Numbered from the stretch's first letter, positions 10,185-19,948 are shown. The stretch is DNA of 64,000 nucleotides from Chitinophaga sedimenti (GCF_023156195.1 NZ_JAKUKA010000001.1:1-64000); one strand, 5' to 3'. Numbers and translations: made by a program. Notes: generated by a model not told the origin, from the sequence alone.

Positions 10185-10360
10185 ATTAACACGCAGATTG
10201 TGGATAACTGTAAGGTCAACCGGACTACGGCAGGCACTTTTAGAGTGACAAGGGTAAAACCCAGGTTGTGTTTTAATCCTGCCGTAGCCTGGTTTGAACA
10301 AAACCCAAATAGAAAATAAACGTAGAGCTTATTAAAGGTCTAGGGAAAGTTCAAACTGGT
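10185..10360 (+). ncRNA. candidate IS110 bridge RNA with target- and donor-binding loops
   Basis: Two consecutive hairpins precede the transposase. Hairpin 1 is closed by CTACGGCAGG/CCTGCCGTAG (10225-10234 with 10278-10287). Its loop holds GAGTGAC at 10243-10249, identical to the left target plus core AC, then a small GGGT/ACCC hairpin, then GTTGTGT at 10265-10271, complementary to core AC plus the right target ACAAC. Hairpin 2 is closed by GTTTGAAC/GTTCAAAC (10292-10299 with 10349-10356) and CCC/GGG. Its loop holds ATAGAAAA at 10309-10316, identical to the IS right end, and TAAAGGT at 10333-10339, complementary to core AC plus the IS left end CTTTA. Order and strand sense match the published IS621 bridge RNA design (LTG, RTG, LDG, RDG). 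The transcript ends are estimates. Confidence 0.75.
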
Positions 10361-10416
10361 TGATCTCACTGGCTTTATTCATGGATCTTCGCGGGTCCCC
10401 AAAAGAAACAAAACCA

Positions 10417-11437
10417 ATGAGTGTAAAATTCGTTCATTTTGCCGGAATAGATGTATCCAAGAGCAAAATAGATATCTGTGTGCTGCTGTCAGGTGATGTA
10501 AGTACCCCTACAGCAACTGCTTTGAACAAAGCAATAAAGGATTTGCTGACATGAAAAAGTGGCTTCGCAGTCTGATGGGCAACGCTATCAAAAAGTTATT
10601 GATCTGTATTGAGAATACAGGGCATTATAATGAGGCCGTTGTTCATTACCGGACAGCCAGCAAATAGCCGTGAGTCTGGAAAATGCCGCTAATATCAAAA
10701 GGAGCATCCGCGATATCCGTAAGAAAAGCGATCCCAAAGATGCATTAGACATCGCTCGTTATGCTAAGCATCATAGTGATGAGTTGCAGCTATGGAAAAA
10801 ACCCATATCAGTAATCACCACACTTAAGCAACTACTGGCACAGCGTCGGAGATTACTGAGTGTATTAAAGGCCCTCAAACAGCCATTGGAAGAGAAAGCC
10901 TTCTATGACTGGAGTGGCGTTCCTAAAACCACAGCATACACAGCGGGCATACAGGGCCTTGAACTCGATCTTAAACGAATCAATGAGGACATCGCCCAAC
11001 TGGTTAAGGAGGACGCCCAAATGCGCCGTCAGGTCAGCTTGATCACCAGCGTTCCTTCTGTAGGGCCTATCACCGCTTATCACCTCATCTGCTACACCGA
11101 TGGATTTAAGCAAGTGAAATCGGGCAAACAGCTAGGTAGTTATTGTGGCGTTGTTCCATTTGAACGACGAAGCGGCAGCAGCGTGCGAAAGCCTGCCAGG
11201 GTCAGTCATTTAGCTAATAGAGTGCTTAAAAGCCTCCTGCACATGTGTGCCCTGACAGCCACCAAAATGAAAAACAGCTTTGGGGATTATTTTCGGAGAA
11301 AAATAGCCGAAGGAAAACACAAGATGCTTGTTATAAACGCTTTAAGAAACAAAATCGTCCTAACTATAACAGCCGTTGTACAAAAACAGACGAGGTTCGA
11401 TAAAAATTATATCTACCAAAATTTGCAAAAACCATAG
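10417..11437 (+). CDS. IS110-family transposase/recombinase (DEDD_Tnp_IS110 plus Transposase_20)
   Basis: An RNA-guided DNA recombinase of about 340 residues once two frame breaks are bridged (near 10510, and at 10649-10652 where CCTGG appears as CCGG). The N-terminal RuvC-like domain shows GIDVSKSKIDIC, CIENTGHYNE and KSDPKDALDIARYA, giving the DEDD acidic residues. The C-terminal Transposase_20 domain shows SVPSVGPITAYHLICYTDG and the serine-bearing ERRSGSSVRKPAR. I chose the ATG at 10417 because it sits just before the conserved N-terminus; the next ATG upstream would overlap the bridge RNA. The protein would act with the RNA encoded immediately upstream. Confidence 0.92.
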
Positions 11438-11442
11438 AAAAC

Positions 11443-11456
11443 ACAACGGCGGCTGA
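11443..11456 (+). repeat. right half of dispersed repeat split by IS110
   Basis: ACAACGGCGGCTGA continues the half-repeat at 10080-10094 and immediately follows the IS right end. Confidence 0.75.
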
Positions 11457-11489
11457 CGAGAGCGCAGAAAGCACGTCCCATAATTTTGC

Positions 11490-11497
11490 TACTTTTG
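11490..11497 (+). promoter_or_regulatory. -7 box upstream of ykgJ-like gene
   Basis: TACTTTTG matches TAnnTTTG and ends 15 bp before the ATG at 11513, implying a very short leader. Confidence 0.4.
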
Positions 11498-11512
11498 CGG
11501 AAAATCTGATTC

Positions 11513-12003
11513 ATGCCGGGGATATTGGACAAGTGGGAGCTGCGGGCAAAGGAACAACTGAAGCCCAACAAACAGTTTCTGCAGAAAATGCAGTTGAAGA
11601 AGGGGAAGGGGGCGGAGCGCCTGCTGCCGGCCCTGCACGAGGAAGCGTTCGAAAAAATCGACTGTCTTCAGTGCGCCGGTTGCTGCAAATCGATCAGTCC
11701 GCGGTTCAAAACGCCCGACATCAAAAGGATTGCGAAATACCGGGGCTGAAGGAATCGGTATTCATCGAAACGTACCTGCGTCTCGACTCCGACGGGGACT
11801 ATGTCGTGAAAAGCAGTCCCTGCCCGTTTTTAGCCGCCGACAATACCTGCGATATCTACGATATGCGTCCCGGCGACTGCCGCAACTACCCGTACACCGA
11901 CAGTGACGAGTTCTTCAAACGGCCGAATACCACCTATCTTAACAGTACGATATGCCCGGCCGTATTTTATGTACTGGAGCGTCTCCGCGCCAAATTGTCC
12001 TAG
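11513..12003 (+). CDS. YkgJ-family zinc/iron-chelating cysteine-cluster protein
   Basis: About 165 residues after bridging one break at 11740-11745 (AAATACCTGGGG read as AAATACCGGGG). The first part contains DCLQCAGCCKS, and later CPFLAADNTCDIYDMRPGDCRNYP, the eight-cysteine pattern of the YkgJ/CxxCxxCC family thought to bind Zn or Fe; the biochemical role is not settled. The stop overlaps the stop of the converging MFS gene by three bases. Confidence 0.85.
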
Positions 12004-13250
12004 TCCTTTTTATCGGGATGTAAGTCCAGGTTCCGCATCGCGGGCGATATCACGTAAGTAGTGAGCACTACCCCCAGCGTTACGCAGCCGCCGAACACTA
12101 CCGACCTCACCGTGCCGAGCAGCTTCGCGGCCAGGCCGCTTTCGAATGCGCCCAATTCATTGCTGGAACCAATAAACATCGAGCTTACAGAAGCCACGCG
12201 GCCGCGCATGTCGTCCGGGGTTTTCATCTGTAAGATAGTCTGGCGGATATTCACGCTGATGCCGTCGAGCATGCCACTCATAAACAGCGCCAGCAGCGAT
12301 AAGGGGAAGTAGGTGGAAATGCCGAATACGATCATCGCAATGCCAAATCCAAACACCGCCGCCAGCAATTTAATGCCTGGTTTGTGCACCAGTGGCCTGT
12401 AAGCAAGAATAATCATGGTCAAACACGCGCCAATAGCAGGGGCAGCACGCATCAGTCCGTAGCCTTCCGGTCCCACGTGCAGTATATCTTTAGCGTAAAT
12501 GGCCAGGATGGCCACGGAGCCGCCGAACAGTACCGCGAACATATCGAGCGCCATGGCGTTTAACACTACTTTCGTTTTCCATACAAAACGTAAACCCTCT
12601 GTGAGCCGGTGTGCCACGGATTCGCCCACCTCTTTATAGTATATTGGCTTGGGTGCGATTTTTAAAAGCGAATATAACGGCGCCAGCATAACACCCACCA
12701 CGAGCAGCATTGTCCAGTGCACGCCGATCCAGGCGATGAGCAGTCCGCCCAATGCGGGGCCGATGATACCGCCGATCTGCCAGGCCGAAGTGCTCCAGGT
12801 AATGCCATTGGTCAGGTGCTCGCGCGGTACCACCAACGATAGCATGGTAAAAGTGGCCGGCGCCACAAATGCGCGTACAATACCCCCGCTAAATACCATG
12901 AGGTACATCAGCATGATCACCTGCTGTTTGGCCATGCCCGCCACGGCCCGGTCCCAGGTAAGCAGGAACAACGCAGTGCCGATAAACAGGTAGGCCACCA
13001 CACACTTCAGCAGGATGCCGCGCTTCTCCCGTTTATCTACGATATTGCCGGCAAACAGCGCCAGGGAAAAGGAAGGAATGATTTCCGCGAGACCAATAAG
13101 GCCGAGCGACAAAGGATCGCTGGTGAGTTCATACACCTTCCACTCGATCACGGCGAACTGCATGGATAAGGCGAAGATCACCGCAAAGCGGACAACGAGG
13201 AAGAATTTGAATTCGGGGATTCTGAGTGATGCGTACGGATCTGGTTTCAT
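12000..13250 (-). CDS. MFS transporter, EntS-like exporter
   Basis: 416 residues with about 12 membrane segments and no frame break. The inter-helix motif DKREKRGILLK after helix 2 and the overall pattern match the enterobactin-exporter (EntS/MFS_3) branch. The start is the ATG at 13250-13248 (MKPDPYASLRIPEFKFFL). A -7 box on the minus strand lies only 7 bp upstream, which supports this start over the longer frame. The substrate cannot be told from sequence. Confidence 0.85.
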   Translation of the reverse strand: MKPDPYASLRIPEFKFFLVVRFAVIFALSMQFAVIEWKVYELTSDPLSLGLIGLAEIIPSFSLALFAGNIVDKREKRGILLKCVVAYLFIGTALFLLTWDRAVAGMAKQQVIMLMYLMVFSGGIVRAFVAPATFTMLSLVVPREHLTNGITWSTSAWQIGGIIGPALGGLLIAWIGVHWTMLLVVGVMLAPLYSLLKIAPKPIYYKEVGESVAHRLTEGLRFVWKTKVVLNAMALDMFAVLFGGSVAILAIYAKDILHVGPEGYGLMRAAPAIGACLTMIILAYRPLVHKPGIKLLAAVFGFGIAMIVFGISTYFPLSLLALFMSGMLDGISVNIRQTILQMKTPDDMRGRVASVSSMFIGSSNELGAFESGLAAKLLGTVRSVVFGGCVTLGVVLTTYVISPAMRNLDLHPDKKD

Positions 13251-13256
13251 TGGGTG

Positions 13257-13264
13257 CAAAGATA
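13257..13264 (-). promoter_or_regulatory. -7 box of the MFS gene, near-leaderless
   Basis: TATCTTTG on the minus strand ends 7 bp before the start codon, so transcription would begin at or next to the ATG. Confidence 0.45.
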
Positions 13265-13502
13265 CTCCATGGTGCGCTAAAGGCATGCCAGCCGGTGTGG
13301 GATTAATTAAATTTTAAGGGAGATGTTTTGCCGGTTGTCAACTTTTTCGGCGCTGTAATACGGCAATCTTTATTTTTATGACGCGTTCGTCCTCCCCATA
13401 AAACAGGCAGTGTTTTTGCACTATTTCGTTAAATTGTTGTAGATAGCGCGTAATATTTTGTTAAAACGCCATACGAGCCGCCGCGGGCGATACGAATTGG
13501 CC

Positions 13503-13510
13503 TATATTTG
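13503..13510 (+). promoter_or_regulatory. -7 box of the S41 protease gene
   Basis: TATATTTG, 22 bp before the ATG at 13532; no -33 box is obvious. Confidence 0.4.
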
Positions 13511-13531
13511 AGAACGTTCAATCTGGATGAT

Positions 13532-15667
13532 ATGAGAATGAAAATGAAAGTGATCATACCGGTGTTGCTGATCACAGTATCCGCCACCGTATTTGCCTTT
13601 GCAAGGTATGGAACCCCAGGTGATCCTCCCGGTCGCTACGAAGCCGTCATGGCACTCGTTGGCAACATCCTGAAGGAAGGCCACTACCAGCCCAAAGAAA
13701 TTAACGACGCCTTTTCCAAAGAAGTGTTTGATAAATATCTCAAAAGCACGGACTCTGAAAAGAAATTCCTGTTGCAGAGCGATGTGGCCAAACTGAGAGC
13801 ATTGGAAAATCATGTGGACGACGAACTGCTGCGCGAAGCGCCGCTCGATCTGTTCAGAAGCACCACGGAGATTATCAAGAAAAGGGTAGCAGAAGCGGCC
13901 GCCATCTACCCCGAAATCCTCGACCAGCCTTTCGATTTCGGTAAAAACGAAAAGGTAGTGCTCGACCCGGAAGCGCTGGACTTCCCGAAAGACGAAGCCG
14001 CGTAAGGAAGCATGGCGCAAAGTGCTGAAATACCGTACACTCGAAAAGTTGGTAGACATCCGGGAGCTGCAGGAAAAAGAGAAGGGTAAGCCCGACTTTA
14101 AGCCTAAAACAGAAGCAGCCATGGAACTGGAAGCCCGCGGTAAAGTAAAGAAACTGTACGACCGCTACTTCGAGCGCCTGCAAAGTAAAAAAGACAACGA
14201 CGACGACCGCTTCGCCATGTACGTGAACGCTATTACCACGACCATGGATCCGCATACCGACTACATGCCCCCGGCAGATAAAAGGTATTTCCAGGAAATG
14301 ATGGCCGGTAAGTTCTATGGCATCGGCGCCCAGCTTTTAGAAGAAGATGGCCGCATCAAAATCACCAGCATCGTTACCGGTAGCCCAAGCTGGAAACAGG
14401 GACAACTGAAAGCCGGTGATGTGATCACGAAAGTAGGTCAGGGCGATAAAGAGCCGGTGGATATTACCGGTTACGCCGTGGAAGACGCGGTGAAATTGAT
14501 CCGTGGCGGACAGGGCACCGAAGTGAAACTGACCGTGAAAAGCACCGACGGTACCATTAAACAGGTGTCTATCATCCGCGACGAGATCATCCTTGACGAA
14601 ACATTTGCCAAATCGGCCATTATCAATGGTGAACATAAAATTGGTTACATCTACCTGCCCGACTTCTACGCAGACTTCAATGACCGCGACGGCGCTTCCT
14701 GCGCTAAAGATGTGGCCAAAGAAATCAAGAAGCTGAAGGCAGAAGGCGTGGAAGGGATTATCCTTGATCTGCGCTTTAACCCCGGTGGCTCACTGCCGGA
14801 CGTAGTGGAAATGGCCGGCCTGTTCGTACCCGATGGCCCGATGGTTCAGGTGCGCTCCCGCGGTAACCGCGTGCAGGTGCAGAGCGACCGCGATAAGAGC
14901 GTACAGTATGAAGGTCCCCTGGCCATCATGGTGAACGAGTACAGCGCGTCTGCCTCCGAAATCATGGCAGCCGCTATGCAGGATTACAAACGTGCGGTGA
15001 TCATCGGCAGCAATACCTTTGGTAAAGGTACCGTACAGCGCCTGCTGGAACTGGACGGCTTTATGAAAAGCGACGCCCTGGGCAGCCTGGGTGGTTTGAA
15101 ACTGACCGTACAGAAGTTCTACCGCATCAACGGCGGTTCTACCCAGCTGAAAGGCGTGGAAGCGGATATCCAGCTGCCCGATCCTTACTATGAAGTTGGC
15201 GAACGTAAAGATAAAGACGCCCTGAAATGGGATGAGGTGGAGAAAGCTAAATACAACACCGGAGCGACCCGGTAGATGTACAGGCTTTGAAAAAGAAAAG
15301 TGAAGCACGCGTAGCAGGGAACGAAGCGTTTAAAATGATCAAAGAGAACGTGTCTACCCTGAAGAAACTGGACCAGCAGAAAGATTACTCGCTGAACCTG
15401 CAAACCTACAAAGCAGAACAGAAAGCGAATGCCGCTGCCCTTAAAAAATACGATTCGGCGAACGATAAGGTAAAAGACCTGAACATCACCAGCCTGAAAA
15501 CAGACCTGGACCGCCTGGCCGGCGACTCTGCCAAACTGGCCCGTAACAAGGACTGGTTGAAGATCCGCACCAAAGATGTGTACCTGGACGAAGCAGTGAA
15601 TGTAATGAACGACCTGATCGGCATTTCATTCCCCAAACTGAAACCAGCTACATCGGCTGCTAACTAA
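13532..15667 (+). CDS. carboxy-terminal processing protease, S41/Prc (Tsp) family
   Basis: About 711 residues with a signal peptide (VIIPVLLITVSATVFAFA), an N-terminal helical domain, a PDZ domain around GSPSWKQGQLKAGDVI and an S41 catalytic domain. The catalytic serine is in NEYSASASEIMAAA and the lysine in GSNTFGKGTVQRL. A C-terminal DUF3340-like helical extension follows, as in E. coli Prc. It degrades or trims periplasmic proteins from their C-termini. Two frame breaks occur: near 13994 (two bases missing) and at 15268-15272 (ACCCCGG read as ACCCGG). The gene stands alone with a terminator behind it. Confidence 0.9.
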
Positions 15668-15694
15668 GATTTTTTAGGTTTAGATAAAACACGG

Positions 15695-15720
15695 AGGGCT
15701 GACTTGTTAAGGTCAGCCCT
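15695..15720. terminator. bidirectional terminator between prc and oxyR
   Basis: Stem AGGGCTGAC / GTCAGCCCT with an 8-base loop between two converging genes. Confidence 0.8.
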
Positions 15721-15723
15721 TCG

Positions 15724-16671
15724 TTATTTCCCGATAATAATATCCACTACCTTCTTCGCCTTCTTTACCTTCATTTTCTCCGGCACACTCTCCAGTATTT
15801 CCTTCTTAAAGGCCTCAATTACCGCCTGTTTTACAAAATACCGGTGAGTGACCAAACTGATCTCCCGTACGGGCTCGGGCGCCTTAAAAAAGCGCACCAT
15901 GTTCATTTGCCTTGCGTTCAGTTCCTGTAGCGACAGTTCGGGCAAAATGGTGTAACCTTCGTTCAGTTCCACCATCTTCTTCAGCGTTTCCACGCTGCCG
16001 GTGTTATACTCCAGGTTACGGAATTCACCCATGGTGAACTTGTCGCGGCAGATGTTGAGTACCTGGTTGCGCATGCAATGTCCTTCGTTCAGCAGCCATA
16101 CTTCTTTAATGTCCAGTTCCTCGGCATTCACCACCTTCTTTTCGGACAGCTTGTTGTTTTTGGCGGTAAACACCACGAAGTTTTCATAAAACAGCGGGTG
16201 TTCCTCCAGGTGCGGGTTATGCAGCGGTGTGGCGAGCAGGCCGCAGTCCAGCTGCTCCTGCTTCAGCAGTTGCATAATTTGTTCGGTGGGGTACTCCCAT
16301 ATTTCCAGCTTTACTTTCGGGTACTTTTTCATAAAGGCGGTAAGTACTCTGGGCAGCAGGTACGGCGCGAGGGTGGGTATGATGCCCACCTTTAAAATAC
16401 CCTGTATCTCCTTTTTCTGGTCTGATATGATTTCCCGGATGCGGGCGTTTTCCTTGATAATGGTACGTGCCTGGTGGATAACGGCCGTGCCTATTTCCGT
16501 AGGGACTACCGGCAGTTTGCTGCGGTCGAACAGCTTTACGCCCAGTTCATCTTCCAGCTTCTGGATCTGCATGCTCAGGGTGGGCTGTGTCACGAAGCAC
16601 TTCTCCGCGGCGGTCACGAAGCTGCGGTAGGTATCTACGGCAACGATGTATTCTAATTGTACGGTTGTCAT
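15724..16671 (-). CDS. oxyR: LysR-type redox regulator OxyR
   Basis: 315 residues. An N-terminal helix-turn-helix (FVTAAEKCFVTQPTLSMQIQ) is followed by the LysR effector domain. The segment GHCMRNQVLNIC carries two cysteines nine positions apart, the same spacing as the peroxide-sensing pair C199/C208 of E. coli OxyR, so it should form the regulatory disulfide. No peroxidase gene is adjacent; its targets are elsewhere. The frame is intact. A -7 box lies immediately upstream of the ATG. Confidence 0.92.
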   Translation of the reverse strand: MTTVQLEYIVAVDTYRSFVTAAEKCFVTQPTLSMQIQKLEDELGVKLFDRSKLPVVPTEIGTAVIHQARTIIKENARIREIISDQKKEIQGILKVGIIPTLAPYLLPRVLTAFMKKYPKVKLEIWEYPTEQIMQLLKQEQLDCGLLATPLHNPHLEEHPLFYENFVVFTAKNNKLSEKKVVNAEELDIKEVWLLNEGHCMRNQVLNICRDKFTMGEFRNLEYNTGSVETLKKMVELNEGYTILPELSLQELNARQMNMVRFFKAPEPVREISLVTHRYFVKQAVIEAFKKEILESVPEKMKVKKAKKVVDIIIGK

Positions 16672-16678
16672 GGCCTTA

Positions 16679-16686
16679 CAAAGATA
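16679..16686 (-). promoter_or_regulatory. -7 box of oxyR, near-leaderless
   Basis: TATCTTTG on the minus strand ends 8 bp from the ATG. Confidence 0.45.
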
Positions 16687-16722
16687 TTGATGAAATCTAT
16701 CACTACCTTGAATAGTATTAAA

Positions 16723-16750
16723 AAAGCCTGCCGGATGACCGGCAGGCTTT
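16723..16750. terminator. terminator after the coiled-coil gene
   Basis: A perfect 12-bp stem (AAAGCCTGCCGG / CCGGCAGGCTTT) with loop ATGA. Confidence 0.85.
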
Positions 16751-16769
16751 ACGAAATGCTTTATTGCTA

Positions 16770-17997
16770 CTACAACACTCTGTAGCGGTATTTGATTTTT
16801 TCAACATTGGTATACAGTTCCCGGATGTTGATGGAAGCCTGTATCTCGTTCACCGCCTCGTTTTTCAGACCACGGAACTCGTTCTGTTTGGCCTCGATAA
16901 TGCTTTTATCGGCCAGGCCGTTGTCCTGCGCCAGTTTCAGCGAGTTATTAACCTTGGTGTGGTAGCTGTCCAGCAGCGTAAAGTACTCGTTGTACAGGTT
17001 TTCGAAACGTTTAGACTGCAGTACCAGGTCTTCCAGCTGGTTATTGGCTTCTTTCAGGCTGGCATTTTCCTGGAGCAGTTTTTCGTAGTTGAGTTTACCC
17101 CTCACTGTGTATTTTTCTTCCAGTTTGGAGAAATAGTCCACTACCTTCTCCTTTTTAAAGTCGAAGAAGAACTCATTCAGCGTTTCGGCGATGGTTTTGT
17201 TGCCGCGGTTAGGCGGTGTCATTTTCAGGGCCGTTACGGTGAACAACAGGTGGTCATACATATTGTCCTGCAACAGGTTCAGTTGGTCCTTGTTAAAGTT
17301 GAGGCCGAACTCGAACTTCTGGTTGGCATCGTTAAGCGCCGTGTAATAGATTACATATTTATTCAATTCTTTTTCAAACGCCTGCAGGTTCTTTTTGTTG
17401 ATAGCCTTGTTGTTTTGGGCTACACTATGCAAAAAGGTCATCACCGAATTGGCGATGGCCAGGGGGGCGTTAACGACGTAAAACTTTTAAAGATCGGGCG
17501 TTGATAATGGATTTGGTAGACTCGATGATCCCGCCGTTACGGTCATTTTTGTCGGCCTTGCCCTGCAGTACGATCTTTTCTACCAGGTCTACGATGCGGT
17601 CGCTCAGCGAAAAGCCGAGTTCCTTGCTCTCCGGGTTGTTGAGCGAGGTAATGAACACGTCGAGGTTATTGGTAGTAGTACGTGATTTTAAGTCGATGAT
17701 CTTTTTATTAAGAAGATAGTACGTTTCGGAAGCGTTGGTGAGATTGTCCTTGATCAGCTGATATTTCGTCTGGTTGTCAATCTCACGGCTCTGCATCAGT
17801 ACCGGATGGTGTTGGAGTTTTGCTTGTCGCTGTCCGCCACCTTTTGCAACTCTTCCAGGATTTTCTTGATCGTTGTGTCCACGGGACTTCATCACCCCTG
17901 GTCGCATGTCGTTGGGTAGCCGTGTAGTATCCTGGGCCACTGCGGACATGGAGAAGGAGATCATCAATACCGGAAATACGAATCGGATAAATTTCAT
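16770..17997 (-). CDS. secreted coiled-coil protein of unknown function (frameshifted)
   Basis: A signal peptide (MKFIRFVFPVLMISFSMSAVAQ) starts at 17997. After it comes a mostly helical, charged protein of about 400 residues with long coiled-coil stretches (LLQENASLKEANNQLEDLV) and asparagine/lysine-rich helices. Reading frames must be joined near 17880 (TCCCGGG read as TCCCG), near 17803 (CCGGG read as CCGG) and near 17475. I recognise no family. A periplasmic structural or scaffold role is possible but unsupported. Confidence 0.6.
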
Positions 17998-18153
17998 GTG
18001 TTTCTTTTTGTTCAGACTTGGTTTTTCGGGCGGTCTCGATGTAGGTAAAGCATTCAACATCAATGGTTCCGCTGGTTTAAGATAAAGCATGAATCCAGGC
18101 CTTAATTTAAGTTTCAGAAATTAAGAAAATATAATGCCAAAAACTTCAAGTCA

Positions 18154-18161
18154 CAAAGATA
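18154..18161 (-). promoter_or_regulatory. -7 box of the coiled-coil gene
   Basis: TATCTTTG on the minus strand, leaving a leader of about 150 nt. The remaining gap 17998-18372 holds the promoters of two divergent genes and nothing else I can identify. Confidence 0.4.
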
Positions 18162-18342
18162 AGGATTATTCTTACTGCATAAGCGTTTCGCGTCAAATCA
18201 ATAGTGTGACAGGCGGCGAACGCGGCTGATAACCGGGGCGCAGTGCGTAAAGCGCCTGCTTATCAACCTAAAAGAAGCCGGCGGTGTTATATATAAGATT
18301 TTGAGCCTTAGCAGAATTATTTCCTCCTTTGAACCCTTTTCT

Positions 18343-18350
18343 TATTTTTG
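18343..18350 (+). promoter_or_regulatory. -7 box of the glycosyltransferase gene
   Basis: TATTTTTG, 22 bp before the ATG at 18373. Confidence 0.4.
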
Positions 18351-18372
18351 TTGCCAAAATGAAAAATCCTGC

Positions 18373-19114
18373 ATGCTAAACAACAAAAAGGTAGTCGTAG
18401 TATTACCTGCCTACAACGCAGCCCTTACCCTTGAGAAAACCTGGCGCGAAATCCCTTTTGAGATCGTAGACGAGGTAGTACTGGTGGATGACGCCAGTAA
18501 AGACAATACCGTGGAAGTGGGCCGTCAGCTCGGCATCAAACACATCATCCGCCATGATAAAAATAAGGGCTACGGCGGCAACCAGAAATCCTGCTACAAC
18601 AAAGCACTGGAACTGGGCGCCGATATTGTGATCATGTTGCATCCGGATTACCAGTATACACCCAAACTGCTCCCCGGCAATGACCAGCATCATTGCCAAC
18701 GACCTGTACCCGGCCGTTTTTGGTTCCCGCATCCTTGGCAAAGGCGCCCTTAAAGGTGGCATGCCGATGTATAAATATATCTTTAACCGCTTCCTGACCC
18801 TCACCCAAAACGTGCTGATCGGCCAGAAGCTGAGTGAATATCATACAGGTTACCGCGCATTTTCCGCAGAGGTGCTGCGCAGCATCGATTACATGGCGAA
18901 CAGCGACGATTTCGTGTTCGACAATGAAATGATCTCACAGATTTTCATGAAAGGCTTTGAAATCGGGGAAGTTACCTGCCCGACCAAATACTTTGATGAG
19001 GCATCGAGCATCAACTTTAAGCGCAGCGCCATTTATGGCCTGGGCGTACTGCGTGTATCGCTGCAGCACAGGTTGCACATGTGGGGTTTGGTGAAGAATA
19101 AGATTTACAAGTAA
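18373..19114 (+). CDS. family 2 glycosyltransferase (DPM1/polyprenyl-phosphate type)
   Basis: About 248 residues. [15 protein letters not shown] begins the GT-A fold, and [11 protein letters not shown] carries the nucleotide-binding aspartates. The usual DADxQ site reads [12 protein letters not shown], an HPDYQ variant. There is no C-terminal membrane anchor, so it is a soluble DPM1-like enzyme that probably glycosylates a lipid carrier. One extra C at 18671-18677 (CCCGG read as CCCCGG) breaks the frame. A methyltransferase gene follows 10 bp after the stop and may be co-transcribed. Confidence 0.85.
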
Positions 19115-19123
19115 AATAGCATA

Positions 19124-19918
19124 GTGAGTATACAGCACCAGATAGAACTTGCGAAGAAATACCTGCGTTACTACTTTTCTGCCGGCAACCGGCACGATGT
19201 GCATTCTCCGTTCGTATTTACGCTGATAGAGGAGGTACTGAGTAAAAAGGCCGCACGTGCTGCCTATGACCCGATAGAGGCATTGCGGACGAAGCTGTTG
19301 CAGAGCCGCGACATCGTGAATGTGACCGACCTCGGGGCCGGCTCCCTCACCGGCGCCGGTACGGAACGTAAGGTGAGCGATATTGCCCGTCATGCCGCCA
19401 AGCCGCCAAAGTTCGGGCAATTGTTCTACCGCATGGTGCAGCATTTTGCACCGGCCAATATCCCGGAACTGGGTACCTCGCTGGGCATGAGCACTGCCTA
19501 CATGGCCAGCGCCCGCCCGAACAGTACCGTGTATACGATAGAAGGCTGTCCCAATATTACCGCGCAGGCCAAAGCCAACTTCGCGGAACTGGGGTTGCAG
19601 AACATACGCCAGTTCACCGGTAATTTCGACGATGTACTGCCCAAAGTACTACAGGAGGTAACACCGGACTTTGTGTACATCGACGGTAATCACCGCAAGG
19701 AGCCTACGCTCGATTACTTCCGCCAGTGTGCAGATAAGGCCTCGGAAAACGCGGTGTTTATCTTCGATGATATCCACTGGACAAACGGGATGGAAGAAGC
19801 CTGGAAAACGATCCAGGACGATGAGCGGGTAACGCTGACGGTCGACCTGTTCTTTATCGGGCTGGTCTTTTTCCGAAAGGATTTTAAAGTAAAACAACAC
19901 TTTACGATCAAGTTTTAA
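19124..19918 (+). CDS. class I SAM-dependent methyltransferase (O-methyltransferase-like)
   Basis: 264 residues from a GTG start placed 9 bp after the preceding stop. IPELGTSLGMSTAYMA is the SAM-binding glycine loop, VYTIEGCPN the acidic end of strand 2, and DFVYIDGNHRKEPTLDY the DGxH motif shared with catechol-type O-methyltransferases. The substrate is unknown. Linkage to the glycosyltransferase suggests envelope glycan or lipid modification. Confidence 0.8.
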   Translation: MSIQHQIELAKKYLRYYFSAGNRHDVHSPFVFTLIEEVLSKKAARAAYDPIEALRTKLLQSRDIVNVTDLGAGSLTGAGTERKVSDIARHAAKPPKFGQLFYRMVQHFAPANIPELGTSLGMSTAYMASARPNSTVYTIEGCPNITAQAKANFAELGLQNIRQFTGNFDDVLPKVLQEVTPDFVYIDGNHRKEPTLDYFRQCADKASENAVFIFDDIHWTNGMEEAWKTIQDDERVTLTVDLFFIGLVFFRKDFKVKQHFTIKF

Positions 19919-19921
19919 TAA

Positions 19922-19948
19922 ATGCCGGTCAGTCAACATGACCGGCAT
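19922..19948 (+). terminator. terminator
   Basis: A 10-bp perfect stem (ATGCCGGTCA / TGACCGGCAT) followed by a T-run. Confidence 0.85.

Larger units (their letters stand above)
10095..11442 (+). mobile_element. IS110-family insertion sequence, about 1348 bp, inserted in a dispersed repeat
   Basis: The ends are set by the two halves of the disrupted repeat. There are no terminal inverted repeats, and only the dinucleotide AC is shared at both junctions (10093-10094 and 11441-11442), as expected for an IS110-type core. The left end has 322 bp of non-coding DNA before the transposase; the right end has only a few bases after its stop. The long-left-end layout matches the IS110 subgroup, in which the bridge RNA is encoded upstream of the recombinase. 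One copy is seen in this window. Confidence 0.85.

Noticed and set aside
13508..15667. Three separate small proteases
   Set aside because: The three frames are consecutive parts of one S41/Prc protein broken by two indels, with domains in the normal order.
16764..17504. 246-codon plus-strand frame
   Set aside because: It lies wholly opposite the coiled-coil gene, which has a signal peptide, promoter box and terminator on the minus strand.
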